This document shows positions 40,854-48,831 of a DNA stretch of 52,713 nucleotides, in pieces. The DNA is taken from positions 1 through 52,713 of the forward strand of contig NZ_CP043643.1 in the NCBI RefSeq assembly GCF_014217625.1, written 5' to 3'. The stretch's first letter is position 1. Every line of letters begins with the position of its first letter. The stretch comes from Leifsonia shinshuensis (GTDB taxonomy: Bacteria > Actinomycetota > Actinomycetes > Actinomycetales > Microbacteriaceae). A model generated the notes under the pieces. That model worked only from the letters and a program-made list of their open reading frames with translations. It was not told the origin of the DNA and did no database searches. Position numbers and translations under genes: made by a program.

Positions 40854-41053
40854 CGTTTTCTTGCCGTGAAGGCACGAAGTGCCATTCAGGGCAGAGGAGG
40901 GAGTGCAACCCGCAGGGCGGTGGGGGAGAGAGTTTTCGGCCGATGTGAGGAGCGCAGCGACGCGGCCGAAAAGTCTCGGAGGAGCCGGCGGCGCAGCCGC
41001 TTGCGCGGACGACGAGGCCCGTAGAATGCCGCAGGCTTCACGGCGAGAAAACG
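40854..41053 (+). ncRNA. Hairpin-dense structured element B
   Basis: A 200-nt block closed by an 18-bp stem with one G-T pair: CGTTTTCTTGCCGTGAAG (40854-40871) with CTTCACGGCGAGAAAACG (41036-41053). It keeps element A's internal plan: GGCAC-GAA-GTGCC, GGAGTGCAACCCGCAGGGCGG, stem TTTTCGGCCG/CGGCCGAAAA (40933-40942 with 40963-40972), GCGGC-GCA-GCCGC and GTAGAATGCCGCAGGC. Stem bases differ from A in paired fashion. Further GNA hairpins follow to about 41150. It lies upstream of the leftward ardC-like gene. Confidence 0.6.
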
Positions 41054-41164
41054 AGCGCCGCAGGCGCGAGAAGCAGCCGGCCGCGTGCGGCCGTCGTTCA
41101 CGGCCCGCAGGGTCGCGGGGAGTGCGAGGGCGCCGGCCCTCGTGTCGGCCGGCGGCCGACTCGC

Positions 41165-43165
41165 TCAGGCGATCCGCTCGTCTCCCAGCATCGTGTCGAC
41201 AGGATCGGGCGCGATCGCTCGGCGGCCTTTGCTCGCCGTCGATGCCGTAGCCGCGCCGCTCAGCAGTGCACGTGCCATCCGGAAGTCGGCTCGACCGTTA
41301 GCGTCCCGCGGGTGTGCGCCATAGGCGTTTGTTCCCAAGTCGGGGAGGAGTGCGAGCTGGCCGGGTCCGGGTCGGCGGCTCGGGTGGGTGCGGCGTGGGG
41401 CGCGCATCCACGTCTCCTCGGCCTGCCACCACGCCCACAGCTCGCGCTCGACCGTGTAGCGGGCTGCGCGCGCCTGCAGTCGGCCGTCGACGTCGAGCTG
41501 CACGGCGGCGGCTCGACGGTAATCCACCGATCGCCGTCGCCATCCGTGGCGGGTGAGGACGAGGACGCCGGCACGGGTGAGCCGATCGAGGGCCGGCCGC
41601 ACCTGGTTGACGGTGCATCCTGCGGAACGAGCGAGCGCGTCGACGGGTTGAGGATCCGTTGTGGTGCGGGCGTACATGTTCCCCGCGTGGAAGCCGAGCC
41701 CCGGTCCCAGCGTGAAGAGGTCGTGGGCAGCGTCCCGGGTTCTCTGGGTCAGGGTAGCCAGGAGGGTGGATCGTTCTGCGGACCCTGCCCCTGCGGGGCG
41801 CGGGTCCGCTTGTGACCGACTTGTAGATGCAGAGCTGGGGATAACCGATTGAGGGTCGATGGTCCAGTGCGCACCATGTGGACCATCGGCAGCGCGGGTC
41901 TGGGCGACCCACCCGTCCGCGGCGAGCCGTAGGAGCGCCGTCCTGGCCGTCTCCCGGCCGATCCCGGCAAACAGGGCGAGGCGGCGGGTATCGGCCTCTA
42001 GAGAGGCGCTGAGGGCTTTCAGGGCGAGCATGCACAGGACGTCGAGCACGCGGCGGTCGGCTGGGCCTCCTCGGTGGGCCCAGCGGCCGGCAGATGCGTC
42101 CGCTCGCGCCTGGACGTGGCGGACGTGGGCGGCGATCGCGTCGGCGCGGGCGTCGAAGGTGGGGTCGTCTCCGACCTGCCGGTCTGTGGTGGCCACGAAC
42201 CGTACGGCCTTGTCCCATTGCCGGCGGAGGACGTGTGCGGCTCCGCCGCGGCCGCGAGGGCGGCGCTGTAGGCGATCGCGGTAGGACCGGACGTGCTCTA
42301 GGCCCGGTGCGTCGTCGACGAGCGCAGCGACGTCGGCGTGACGCCATCTGGCGGCCGCGGCGCCGACGAGGATGCGCCAGAGTACTGCGGAGGCGTCGCC
42401 AGAGGCAGCGTCCTCGCGCAGTGCGGCGGCGCTGCGTGCGGTGAGCTCGCGGCGCGGGCCGGGGAGGTACAGGCGGCCGTGCTCGTCGACGGGGATCGGG
42501 CGCTTGGGGTCGATACGCCCTGCGGGCTCAGCGCCGTTACTGAGCTTGGCCAGGGCCTCGACCAGGCCACGCACCTGCGCGGCCGTGGTCGTGGGGGTGG
42601 TGAGCATCCCGAGGTCGCCGCGCAGCACCGTCGAGCGGCCGCCGTGGCGGTGCGGGGCACCTGGCGGGCGCAGGCAACCGGTCTGCGGGTTCGTCAGGGG
42701 AACGATGTCGAGTGTTGGGCACACGTTGCGCAGGAAGTGCGCGAGGGTGGCGATCGTGCCTGCGTCGACGCTCTCGGAGAGAGCGGCCCAGACGTGGCGG
42801 CCGTGTGAGGGGCCGGACTCGCAGACTACGTGCTGAATGCCGGCGTCCGTGAGGAGGCCGGCGATCACGTCAGCGTCACGAGCTGCCGCGGCCGCGGCAC
42901 CGGGCGTCTTGGCGTCGAGGTCGAAGCCAAGGAAGCGGAAGCGTCCGCTGGCGTCGGCCAGGTACATCGCCCACGGGCGCGTGGGCTCCTTGCCGTCGAC
43001 GCGGCGGTGCGAGGGGTAGCGGTTCTGAACGTCGCCGTAGGCGTCGACGACAGCGACGCGCACGCTCGGCCGAGGGCTGATGGCCGCGGTGAGTATCCAC
43101 GACGCGCCAGGAGCGCCGGAATATGCATAATCCGTCGCGAGGGTTATGATGGCACCGTCTTTCAC
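41165..43165 (-). CDS. Primase-like plasmid replication protein
   Basis: A 666-residue protein. The N-terminal domain fits the archaeo-eukaryotic primase (PrimPol) fold: FRFLGFDLDAK with D82 and D84, SGPSHGRHVW (about 117-126) for the second motif, and TGCLRPPGAPHRHGG for the third. The middle is Arg/Ala-rich; the last third has two winged-helix-like stretches (FAGIGRETARTALLRLAADG; CTVNQVRPALDRLTRAGVLV). This is the best candidate for the replication initiator. GTG start at 43165 has no clear ribosome site. Repeats lie just upstream. Confidence 0.75.
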   Translation of the reverse strand: MKDGAIITLATDYAYSGAPGASWILTAAISPRPSVRVAVVDAYGDVQNRYPSHRRVDGKEPTRPWAMYLADASGRFRFLGFDLDAKTPGAAAAAARDADVIAGLLTDAGIQHVVCESGPSHGRHVWAALSESVDAGTIATLAHFLRNVCPTLDIVPLTNPQTGCLRPPGAPHRHGGRSTVLRGDLGMLTTPTTTAAQVRGLVEALAKLSNGAEPAGRIDPKRPIPVDEHGRLYLPGPRRELTARSAAALREDAASGDASAVLWRILVGAAAARWRHADVAALVDDAPGLEHVRSYRDRLQRRPRGRGGAAHVLRRQWDKAVRFVATTDRQVGDDPTFDARADAIAAHVRHVQARADASAGRWAHRGGPADRRVLDVLCMLALKALSASLEADTRRLALFAGIGRETARTALLRLAADGWVAQTRAADGPHGAHWTIDPQSVIPSSASTSRSQADPRPAGAGSAERSTLLATLTQRTRDAAHDLFTLGPGLGFHAGNMYARTTTDPQPVDALARSAGCTVNQVRPALDRLTRAGVLVLTRHGWRRRSVDYRRAAAVQLDVDGRLQARAARYTVERELWAWWQAEETWMRAPRRTHPSRRPGPGQLALLPDLGTNAYGAHPRDANGRADFRMARALLSGAATASTASKGRRAIAPDPVDTMLGDERIA

Positions 43166-43191
43166 GTAGTGGTTGACACAAACAGGCCCCG

Positions 43192-43251
43192 GTCGCCAAA
43201 CCGGTTCCTCACATCGCTTGATCTGTTTCCGTCGCCAAACAGTCCAGATCA
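43192..43251. promoter_or_regulatory. Candidate origin/operator upstream of rep
   Basis: Two direct GTCGCCAAAC copies (43192-43201 and 43231-43240, 39 nt apart) and an inverted repeat TGATCTG...CAGATCA (43219-43225 with 43245-43251) enclosing CTGTTT/AAACAG. They lie just before the replication gene, so Rep binding is plausible. The copy number is low for an iteron origin. Confidence 0.4.
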
Positions 43252-43265
43252 GGCACTTAGCTTCG

Positions 43266-43291
43266 GCCCCCGTCTCGCAAGAGGCGGGGGC
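43266..43291 (-). terminator. Terminator of the leftward conjugation operon
   Basis: GCCCCCGTCTC, loop GCAA, GAGGCGGGGGC: 11 pairs with one G-T, 8 nt beyond the stop at 43299. Confidence 0.75.
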
Positions 43292-43298
43292 TTGCTCG

Positions 43299-43592
43299 TT
43301 AAGCCGCTGTGATGGGCAGCTCCTCGTATTCGTGACGTGGGGGGAGCGCGGGCGCGTATTCGGGCATGCCGACTTCGCGCGCGAGCAAGGACGCGATGTA
43401 ATCGTTGACGCTCATTCCTCGGGCCTCCGCTTCTTCGCGGACGGCCTCTCCGAGAGGGTTAGCTACACGCGAGATGAGGGCCTGACGGTCGCCTTTGCTG
43501 TGGCGGCCGCCACGGTATCGCTGCGCTGTCATGTTCGTGAGCCTAGGGGCGTTAAGAAACTGATTCTGGTAGGCCACGCGGGCGTGTTGCAT
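43299..43592 (-). CDS. Ribbon-helix-helix-like regulator
   Basis: A 97-residue basic protein. NPLGEAVREEAEARGMSVND then YIASLLAREVG is the helix pair of Arc/CopG-type proteins. The ATG at 43592 shares its A with the upstream stop (TGATG) and has GGAGG 7 nt before it, so I prefer it to the ATG at 43532. Last gene of the leftward T4SS operon. It is one candidate for the protein that binds the TAATAGTACTATTA sites. Confidence 0.72.
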   Translation of the reverse strand: MQHARVAYQNQFLNAPRLTNMTAQRYRGGRHSKGDRQALISRVANPLGEAVREEAEARGMSVNDYIASLLAREVGMPEYAPALPPRHEYEELPITAA

Positions 43593-44506
43593 CACTTCGC
43601 CTCCGATGGCGTGACCTCGATCGTGCATACGACGTCGCCCATGCGCAGGCTGGTGCCGGGTTCGATCGTGTAGGGCACGCCTGGCTCGAACCGGCGGGGT
43701 GGGTCGGTCTGCGTCTCGATGCCGTTGCCGCTGTGGTAGTCGGTGACGACGATGCGGCCCTCGTCGTCGACGTCGATGAGGGCGTGGGTGCGTGAGAGCA
43801 TCCGCTCGGGGCTCTCGACGGCGATCGGCTTGCGATCGCCTACGGCGATGGGATGGCGGCCGAGCACGACGCTCTCGCTGGTGTCGACCGACTCCTGGGT
43901 GGTGAAGCGCAGGCGCAGGCGCGGCCGCGTGTTGGCCGGGGGAGTGGGCTTGGCCATGACCGTGTGGTCCAGCTCCTCGACGGGGACCACCACGGCGCGC
44001 ACGAAGGGCAGCTCCTCGACGGTGGTCGCGGCGTCGGGGACGACGGCCTTGACGTCGATGGGGTCGGCTTCCACGCGGTGAGGCTCGGGCGTCTTGCACT
44101 GGACGCACACGGCCTCGGTGACGGGTTGGAGTCGCCGGCAGATGCGGCAGCGTCCCTCGTGGACGGTGAGCCCGTCTGCCGGCGGGATCGTGCCGGCGGC
44201 ATCGAGGAGCTGCACGATGCCCTCGGGCCGAACCCCGAGCGTCCATGTCTGGCTGCTGTCCTTGACGGTGAGGCGCACCGGCCGGTGCAAGCGGATGGCG
44301 ATCGCTACGCATCGGGCGATCATGCCGGTTCGCAGCTCCTCGACGCTGGTGGCTTCGCAGGGCCGCTCAGTGCCGTTGATCGTGATGCTGCCGATGTACG
44401 TCGGTGGAGCATCTGTGAGCTGGTCGCTGGGGCCGTGGATGCTGGCGACGACTTTGGGCCAGTCCGCGACGGCTTCTGATGCGCGGAGGGCCTGTGTGGC
44501 GCTCAT
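43592..44506 (-). CDS. FHA-domain protein with zinc ribbon
   Basis: A 304-residue protein. The N-terminal half is alpha/beta; a zinc ribbon follows (CRICRRLQPVTEAVCVQC, about residues 133-150), then a C-terminal FHA domain with VVLGRHPIAVGDRKPI, RMLSRTHALIDV and DYHSGNGIETQ, which are the GR, SxxH and NG phosphothreonine-binding motifs. FHA domains bind pThr proteins, so a Ser/Thr-kinase signal may reach the T4SS. ATGA overlap with the MinD-like gene. Confidence 0.88.
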   Translation of the reverse strand: MSATQALRASEAVADWPKVVASIHGPSDQLTDAPPTYIGSITINGTERPCEATSVEELRTGMIARCVAIAIRLHRPVRLTVKDSSQTWTLGVRPEGIVQLLDAAGTIPPADGLTVHEGRCRICRRLQPVTEAVCVQCKTPEPHRVEADPIDVKAVVPDAATTVEELPFVRAVVVPVEELDHTVMAKPTPPANTRPRLRLRFTTQESVDTSESVVLGRHPIAVGDRKPIAVESPERMLSRTHALIDVDDEGRIVVTDYHSGNGIETQTDPPRRFEPGVPYTIEPGTSLRMGDVVCTIEVTPSEAK

Positions 44507-45834
44507 AGCCCGCGGGCGACGGCGGCCGCGGCGGCCAGCCACGCCCGTTGCGTCGAGGGTCGCAGAGCGCCGTAGTGCAGCACGCCGTCGACCATTGCCT
44601 GGTCGAAGGGGATCGTGACGGCTTCGCGAGTGATGTCGCGGTAGCCGGCGGCGACGCGCTGCATGTCGGCCGGGGTGGCCTTGGGGTCGGCCTGCGTGAC
44701 GATCACCACGGCGTTGTCGGCCAGCCGAGCGGATCGCTCGTCGCGGTCGGCCAGCGCTTCCAGGAGAAGCGCGCCGGCCTCGGCGTGGTCGTCGCGGGTG
44801 GTGGTGGCCACCACGAGCTGGTCGGCGTGATCGATCATCCGCCGCCACATCGGATCGGACTCGTCGTTGCCGGAGTCGATGAAGATCAGCCGGTAGTACT
44901 TGCTGGCGACGGCGTGGATGGCGTCGACGTCCTCGGGCTCGATGCGCTGCTCTTGGGCGAGCGCCATCGGCTTGGACCGGAGAACGTCGAAACGGTCGCG
45001 GGTCTGGTGGTGCACGTAGTGGGCGAGGTCGGCGGACTGGGCGCTGGTGCTCAGGAGCCGATCGACCTGGGGCAACAACTCGAGCAACGTCGACTCGTGC
45101 GGCCCCTGCTCGGTCCGCCAGCCGAGCGTGCCGCGGGTCTGGTTGTTGTCCCAGGCGAGCACGCCTGCGCCGCCGTAGCGGGCGAACACGCCTGAGAGGA
45201 GGACCGTGCTGGGGGTCTTGCCAGCGCCGCCCTTGCCGTTGACGATCGCGATCGTGCGCGGGCCGGGCCAGTGCTGGGAGACGGCGAGCACGTCGGCGCG
45301 CTCTGCGCGCTCCTCCTCGCTGGGGCTCATGCGGATGCCGGCGCGCGTTGCCAGGCCGCGCCACCCGGTGGTGGCCGGCTCCTCGATCTGTTCCCGCACC
45401 AGGAACGACTGGCGCATGGCTCGACGTGTCGGAAGGTCTGCCCTCGGCGCCGCGGCGGCCGTGGCGGTGACCCATGAGCCGGGGCCGGCCGACGCCGCGC
45501 CGGTCTCGTCGGCCTCCGCCTGCTGGGGGGCAGGTTCCGCAGCGGGCTCAGGGGCCTGCGGTCGTGCTTCGCGGCTGTCGTCCTCGGTCACGGTCTGGTC
45601 CGGGTGGATGATCAGCGGCCATTCCCCGGCGGGGTCACGGGTGAGGACGTGCAGCGGCCGGCCTAGCTGTTCGGCGCGGGCCGCGACGATCGCGACGACC
45701 TGAGCGCGCGCCTCGTCGACGTCGCCTGCGGCAACCTCCGTGACGGTGCCACCGATGGATACCTGGGCGGTGCCGTCCTCGTTGAGGGTCGCGGTGGCGC
45801 GGGGCCAGGCGGCTGCTTCCGTTGTCGTGCTCAT
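44503..45834 (-). CDS. MinD/ParA-like ATPase of the T4SS operon
   Basis: About 443 residues. The N-terminal 150 residues are an acidic, Ala/Pro-rich region; the C-terminal SIMIBI ATPase has IAIVNGKGGAGKTPSTVLLS (deviant Walker A), an AWDNNQTRGTLGW switch and LIFIDSGNDESDP (Walker B region). The layout resembles EspI/MinD-like proteins of actinobacterial secretion loci. Start 45834 has AAGGAG upstream, but the ATG at 45858 overlaps the preceding stop (ATGA) and cannot be excluded. It may position the transfer apparatus. Confidence 0.85.
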   Translation of the reverse strand: MSTTTEAAAWPRATATLNEDGTAQVSIGGTVTEVAAGDVDEARAQVVAIVAARAEQLGRPLHVLTRDPAGEWPLIIHPDQTVTEDDSREARPQAPEPAAEPAPQQAEADETGAASAGPGSWVTATAAAAPRADLPTRRAMRQSFLVREQIEEPATTGWRGLATRAGIRMSPSEEERAERADVLAVSQHWPGPRTIAIVNGKGGAGKTPSTVLLSGVFARYGGAGVLAWDNNQTRGTLGWRTEQGPHESTLLELLPQVDRLLSTSAQSADLAHYVHHQTRDRFDVLRSKPMALAQEQRIEPEDVDAIHAVASKYYRLIFIDSGNDESDPMWRRMIDHADQLVVATTTRDDHAEAGALLLEALADRDERSARLADNAVVIVTQADPKATPADMQRVAAGYRDITREAVTIPFDQAMVDGVLHYGALRPSTQRAWLAAAAAVARGL

Positions 45835-45854
45835 GTGGGTGTTTCTCCTTCCGC

Positions 45855-46913
45855 TCATCCGCCGATGGTGATTCCCACGGTCTTCATGAAGGCCACGGGA
45901 TCGGTGGGGGAGCCGTTGATCATCACTTGAAAGTGGAGGTGACAGCCGGTGGAGTCACCAGAGGAGCCGATACGGGCGATCTGCTGCCCTGCGGTGACCT
46001 TCTGGCCGTCCTGGACGAGGATGCCGGAGGCGTACATGTGCAGGTAGACCGTCTGCACGCCGCCGCCGTGGTCGATCACGATCGTGCCGTTGGAGCCGTA
46101 GCCGACGCCGAAGCCGGTGGCGATGACGGTGCCGGTCTGGGCGGCGTAGATGGGGGAGTCACAGCCACCGGCGATATCGACGCCGGCGTGGAGCTTGTAC
46201 ACGCCGCTGATCGGGTTCACGCGCATCCCGAAGGGATCGCTGATGGGGCCGGCGGCCGGAAGCGCCCAGCCCTGAGCGCTGACGGTACCGGTGCCGGTGC
46301 CGACCCCGGAGCAGACCTGGTTGCCGGTGCCGGTGCTCAGGCCGAGCTTGGCTCCGGTGAGCCCTTCGACGACGGCCACGGCGGCGTCCCAGTACTTGGC
46401 GTAGTAGTACGGGTCCGCGTTGACCTGGACCTTGTGCGCGGCGATCGTGGGCGCGAGGGAGTCGCGGTCGGTGATCGTGGCCAGCTTCTTGAAGAAGTTC
46501 GTTGCGCTGATGTAGGGGTCCATGCGGTCGCTGAGCGACCCCCATGCCCCGTTCGCGCGCTGCTGGAACAGGCCGCGGCTGTCCGGCCCTACAGCGTCGC
46601 CGTAGTTGAGCACACGCAGACCGGATTCGCCCATCGCCGTCATGACGCCGATGGTCTGGTCGCGGGAGCTGAGGTTGAGATCCTTGCCGGCCTGGATCAC
46701 GTACGCGGCGTTCACGAGCTGGTCGTGCCCGTAGCCGCTGATCGTGGTGGCGGGCACCGTCTTGGGGTCGATGGTGACCGCGGCAGCACTGTTCCCGGTG
46801 GGGTTGCAGCTCGCGGACGCCGACGACGTGAGTAGCAGCATCCCGAACACCGTGGCGAGGATCAGCACGGGCACGGTGATGATCGCTACGAGCCCCCCAG
46901 ACTTGCGATCCAT
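45855..46913 (-). CDS. T4SS cell-wall hydrolase (lysozyme-like plus M23)
   Basis: A 352-residue exported protein: N-terminal membrane/signal segment (about 8-34), a lysozyme-like domain with the candidate catalytic Glu in MGESGLRVLNYGDAVG and GLFQQR, and a C-terminal M23 domain with LHAGVDIAGG and GCHLHFQV zinc motifs. It would open peptidoglycan for the conjugation channel, the VirB1 role. Starts 2 nt after the lipoprotein gene ends. Confidence 0.9.
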   Translation of the reverse strand: MDRKSGGLVAIITVPVLILATVFGMLLLTSSASASCNPTGNSAAAVTIDPKTVPATTISGYGHDQLVNAAYVIQAGKDLNLSSRDQTIGVMTAMGESGLRVLNYGDAVGPDSRGLFQQRANGAWGSLSDRMDPYISATNFFKKLATITDRDSLAPTIAAHKVQVNADPYYYAKYWDAAVAVVEGLTGAKLGLSTGTGNQVCSGVGTGTGTVSAQGWALPAAGPISDPFGMRVNPISGVYKLHAGVDIAGGCDSPIYAAQTGTVIATGFGVGYGSNGTIVIDHGGGVQTVYLHMYASGILVQDGQKVTAGQQIARIGSSGDSTGCHLHFQVMINGSPTDPVAFMKTVGITIGG

Positions 46914-46915
46914 CG

Positions 46916-47470
46916 TCAGTGTGTCCCTGCCGGAGGGGTGAATCGGCTGGCGAGCCAGGGCGACGCGCCGTCGCGTCGCGTGAGGATGATCGTGTAGGTG
47001 CCGGCGTCGGTGGGAACGTCCACCGAGACGGCGTAGGTGCTGCTGTCGTCGACGATGGTCCCGTTGCCGGTGAGCTTGTGCGCCGGGATGTTGGCGGGGT
47101 CGACGGACTGGTAGTCCTGCTGCGCCTGCGGCGTCAGGAGCGGCGACAGGGCCGCCCACCACTCAGTGGAACTGAGGTCCGGGCGCGCGAACGCCGTGAG
47201 CGCCTTCTCGGCCGCGGCAACGGCGCTACTGCGCTGCGTGGCGTCCCAGGCGGGTGCCGGGTTCGGGTTGACGGTTCCGCCGCCGGACTCGTCGTCGAGC
47301 TGGGTGCCGGGGGGAGCCGGTGTGAACGTGTTCAGGTCCGGGATGGAGACACCGGAGGGTGTGGGGGAAGGGCTCTCGGTCGGTCGCTGTTCGCTGTTAC
47401 CGGCGCATCCGGCCAGCGCAACCGTGACCAAGACGACGCCGGCTAGACCGAGCGTGCGCTTTCCCCCCAT
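46916..47470 (-). CDS. T4SS-associated lipoprotein
   Basis: A 184-residue lipoprotein (lipobox VALAGC, Cys22) with a Ser/Pro/Thr linker and a C-terminal domain (EKALTAFARPDLSSTEWWAA, YAVSVDVPTDAGTYTIIL) of the NTF2/VirB8-like shape found in actinobacterial conjugation proteins. Probably an extracytoplasmic channel component. It touches the HTH gene at 47470 (shared base). Confidence 0.78.
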   Translation of the reverse strand: MGGKRTLGLAGVVLVTVALAGCAGNSEQRPTESPSPTPSGVSIPDLNTFTPAPPGTQLDDESGGGTVNPNPAPAWDATQRSSAVAAAEKALTAFARPDLSSTEWWAALSPLLTPQAQQDYQSVDPANIPAHKLTGNGTIVDDSSTYAVSVDVPTDAGTYTIILTRRDGASPWLASRFTPPAGTH

Positions 47471-47745
47471 TACCCCTCCTCGTGCTCCTCACCCCGCGCT
47501 GGCGGCTGTGTCCGCCGTGAGTTCGCCCCCTGCTCTAGAGCTTCCTTTAGTTCATCCCGCAGGATGAACCATGTAGCTCCGAGCTTGTAGCCGGGGATCA
47601 CTCCGTCTTTGAGCCACTTGTAGACGCCGGGCTTCGTGAGGCCCAGCATCTCTGCAACCTCTGGGACGGTCAGTGTCTCCTTGCGCCCCTTGAACAGCGC
47701 ATCAAGCCCTGACGTCACGGGGAACACCGGAAGCCGCAAGCGCAT
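47470..47745 (-). CDS. Excisionase-family HTH regulator
   Basis: A 91-residue DNA-binding protein: LTVPEVAEMLGLTKPGVYKW then LKDGVIPGYKLGATWFILRD is the standard HTH_17 pattern. First gene of the leftward operon and divergent from the rightward T4SS operon, so it is well placed to control both. Confidence 0.85.
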   Translation of the reverse strand: MRLRLPVFPVTSGLDALFKGRKETLTVPEVAEMLGLTKPGVYKWLKDGVIPGYKLGATWFILRDELKEALEQGANSRRTQPPARGEEHEEG

Positions 47746-47842
47746 GCAGACAGTGTAAACGAAAAGTGGCTCTGTTGCACGCTGTTTATGCGTGTGTATC
47801 CCTGTAGCATGCTGTTGCTCCCAGTAGAACGATCGAGTATTC

Positions 47843-47871
47843 TTGTCGCGTTAGCGACGTCGAACACAATT
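47843..47871 (+). promoter_or_regulatory. Promoter of the rightward T4SS operon
   Basis: TTGTCG and ACAATT spaced 17 nt, 16 nt before the GTG at 47887. A palindrome GTCGC-GTTA-GCGAC (47845-47858) overlaps the -35 and spacer, a likely operator. The remaining 47746-47842 sequence is AT-richer and probably carries the leftward promoter. Confidence 0.55.
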
Positions 47872-47886
47872 ATCGAGGGGGGAACG

Positions 47887-48519
47887 GTGAGCGACGGCAT
47901 TAATCCATGGATATCCCGACCCACTGACCCTGAGCCGGCATCTCCAACGACCAGCGCACCGTCTGTTGCGCCGCCCACAGGCCCGGTCGGGCCTCAGCGT
48001 GGGGTTCCGGCCCCGGATCGCGTCGACCAGCTGCCGACGTACGATCGCCCGCAGACAGCGCCCCTGTGGTGGCTCGGAGCGCACGGTGGTTCTGGTGAGT
48101 CGAGCTTGGCCGCGCTCGTGCCTGACTGGCTTGCTGCCGATCACGGTTGGCCGCGTCCCCCAGCGGGGATGCCGGCGCGTGTCGTTCTCGTCGCCCGCTC
48201 CCACGCTTATGGGCTGCGTGCCGCCCAGGCGGCCGCAACGCAATGGGCGGCCGGCCTCGTTCCGCACGTGGAACTGCTCGGCCTCGTTCTCGTCGCTGAT
48301 GCCCCCGGCCGGCTGCCGCGCCCGCTGCGCGACCTGGCCCAGGTGGTCGGCGGCGGTGTCCCGCGCACGTGGAACGTGCCGTGGGTCGAATCGTGGCGTC
48401 TGGGGGAGCCGCCGGCTCTTGCGGATGCTCCGCGGGAGGTTCATCGACTCGTCGATGAGCTGAGCGCGCTGGTCACACCCGGTGCAACGGGCACCACCTA
48501 CCGAAAGGAACAGCGATGA
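47887..48519 (+). CDS. DUF6668-like protein, start of T4SS operon
   Basis: A 210-residue protein. Pro-rich N-terminus (about 10-55), then WWLGAHGGSGESSLAALVPD, a P-loop-like GxxGxGES segment without the Lys, and further ATPase-like strands (ARVVLVARSHAYGLRAAQ, LLGLVLVADAPGRLP). This matches my memory of DUF6668 at actinobacterial T4SS loci. It may be a degenerate NTPase. GTG start with a G-rich ribosome site 5 nt upstream. Confidence 0.7.
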   Translation: MSDGINPWISRPTDPEPASPTTSAPSVAPPTGPVGPQRGVPAPDRVDQLPTYDRPQTAPLWWLGAHGGSGESSLAALVPDWLAADHGWPRPPAGMPARVVLVARSHAYGLRAAQAAATQWAAGLVPHVELLGLVLVADAPGRLPRPLRDLAQVVGGGVPRTWNVPWVESWRLGEPPALADAPREVHRLVDELSALVTPGATGTTYRKEQR

Positions 48520-48824
48520 GCACGCTGCACACCATCCTGACCGCGGCGAACGACTTCCTGGCGCATGTCCCGGCGGTCGACATTCCGAACCCGAACCCGC
48601 AGCAGCCGCCCGGCACGGGCGGCATCACCACGATCATGGCGTGGTTGAAGTGGATCGGGTACGCGGTGGTCGGCGGCTCGATCATCGTTGGCGGCATCCT
48701 GATCGCGGTCAGCTTCCGCCGCGGCGAGGGCCACGACGCCCTCCCGAAGATTCTCTGGCCGATGGCCGGCGCGATCGTGATCGGTGCGGGTGCCGCGTGG
48801 ATCGGCACCATCGCAGGAGGGTGA
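48516..48824 (+). CDS. VirB2/TrbC-like pilin
   Basis: A 102-residue protein with two membrane helices (about 47-67 and 82-100) and a short N-terminal region, the layout of VirB2/TrbC pilin subunits. ATGA overlap with the DUF6668-like gene. Position between that gene and a VirB8-like gene fits. Confidence 0.75.
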   Translation: MSTLHTILTAANDFLAHVPAVDIPNPNPQQPPGTGGITTIMAWLKWIGYAVVGGSIIVGGILIAVSFRRGEGHDALPKILWPMAGAIVIGAGAAWIGTIAGG

Positions 48825-48831
48825 GGTAGTC

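Noticed and set aside
35631..41053. Elements A and B as simple MITE insertions
   Set aside because: The terminal stems could be inverted repeats, but the internal stems also change in compensatory pairs and no target duplication is seen. Kept as structured elements, with MITE origin not excluded.
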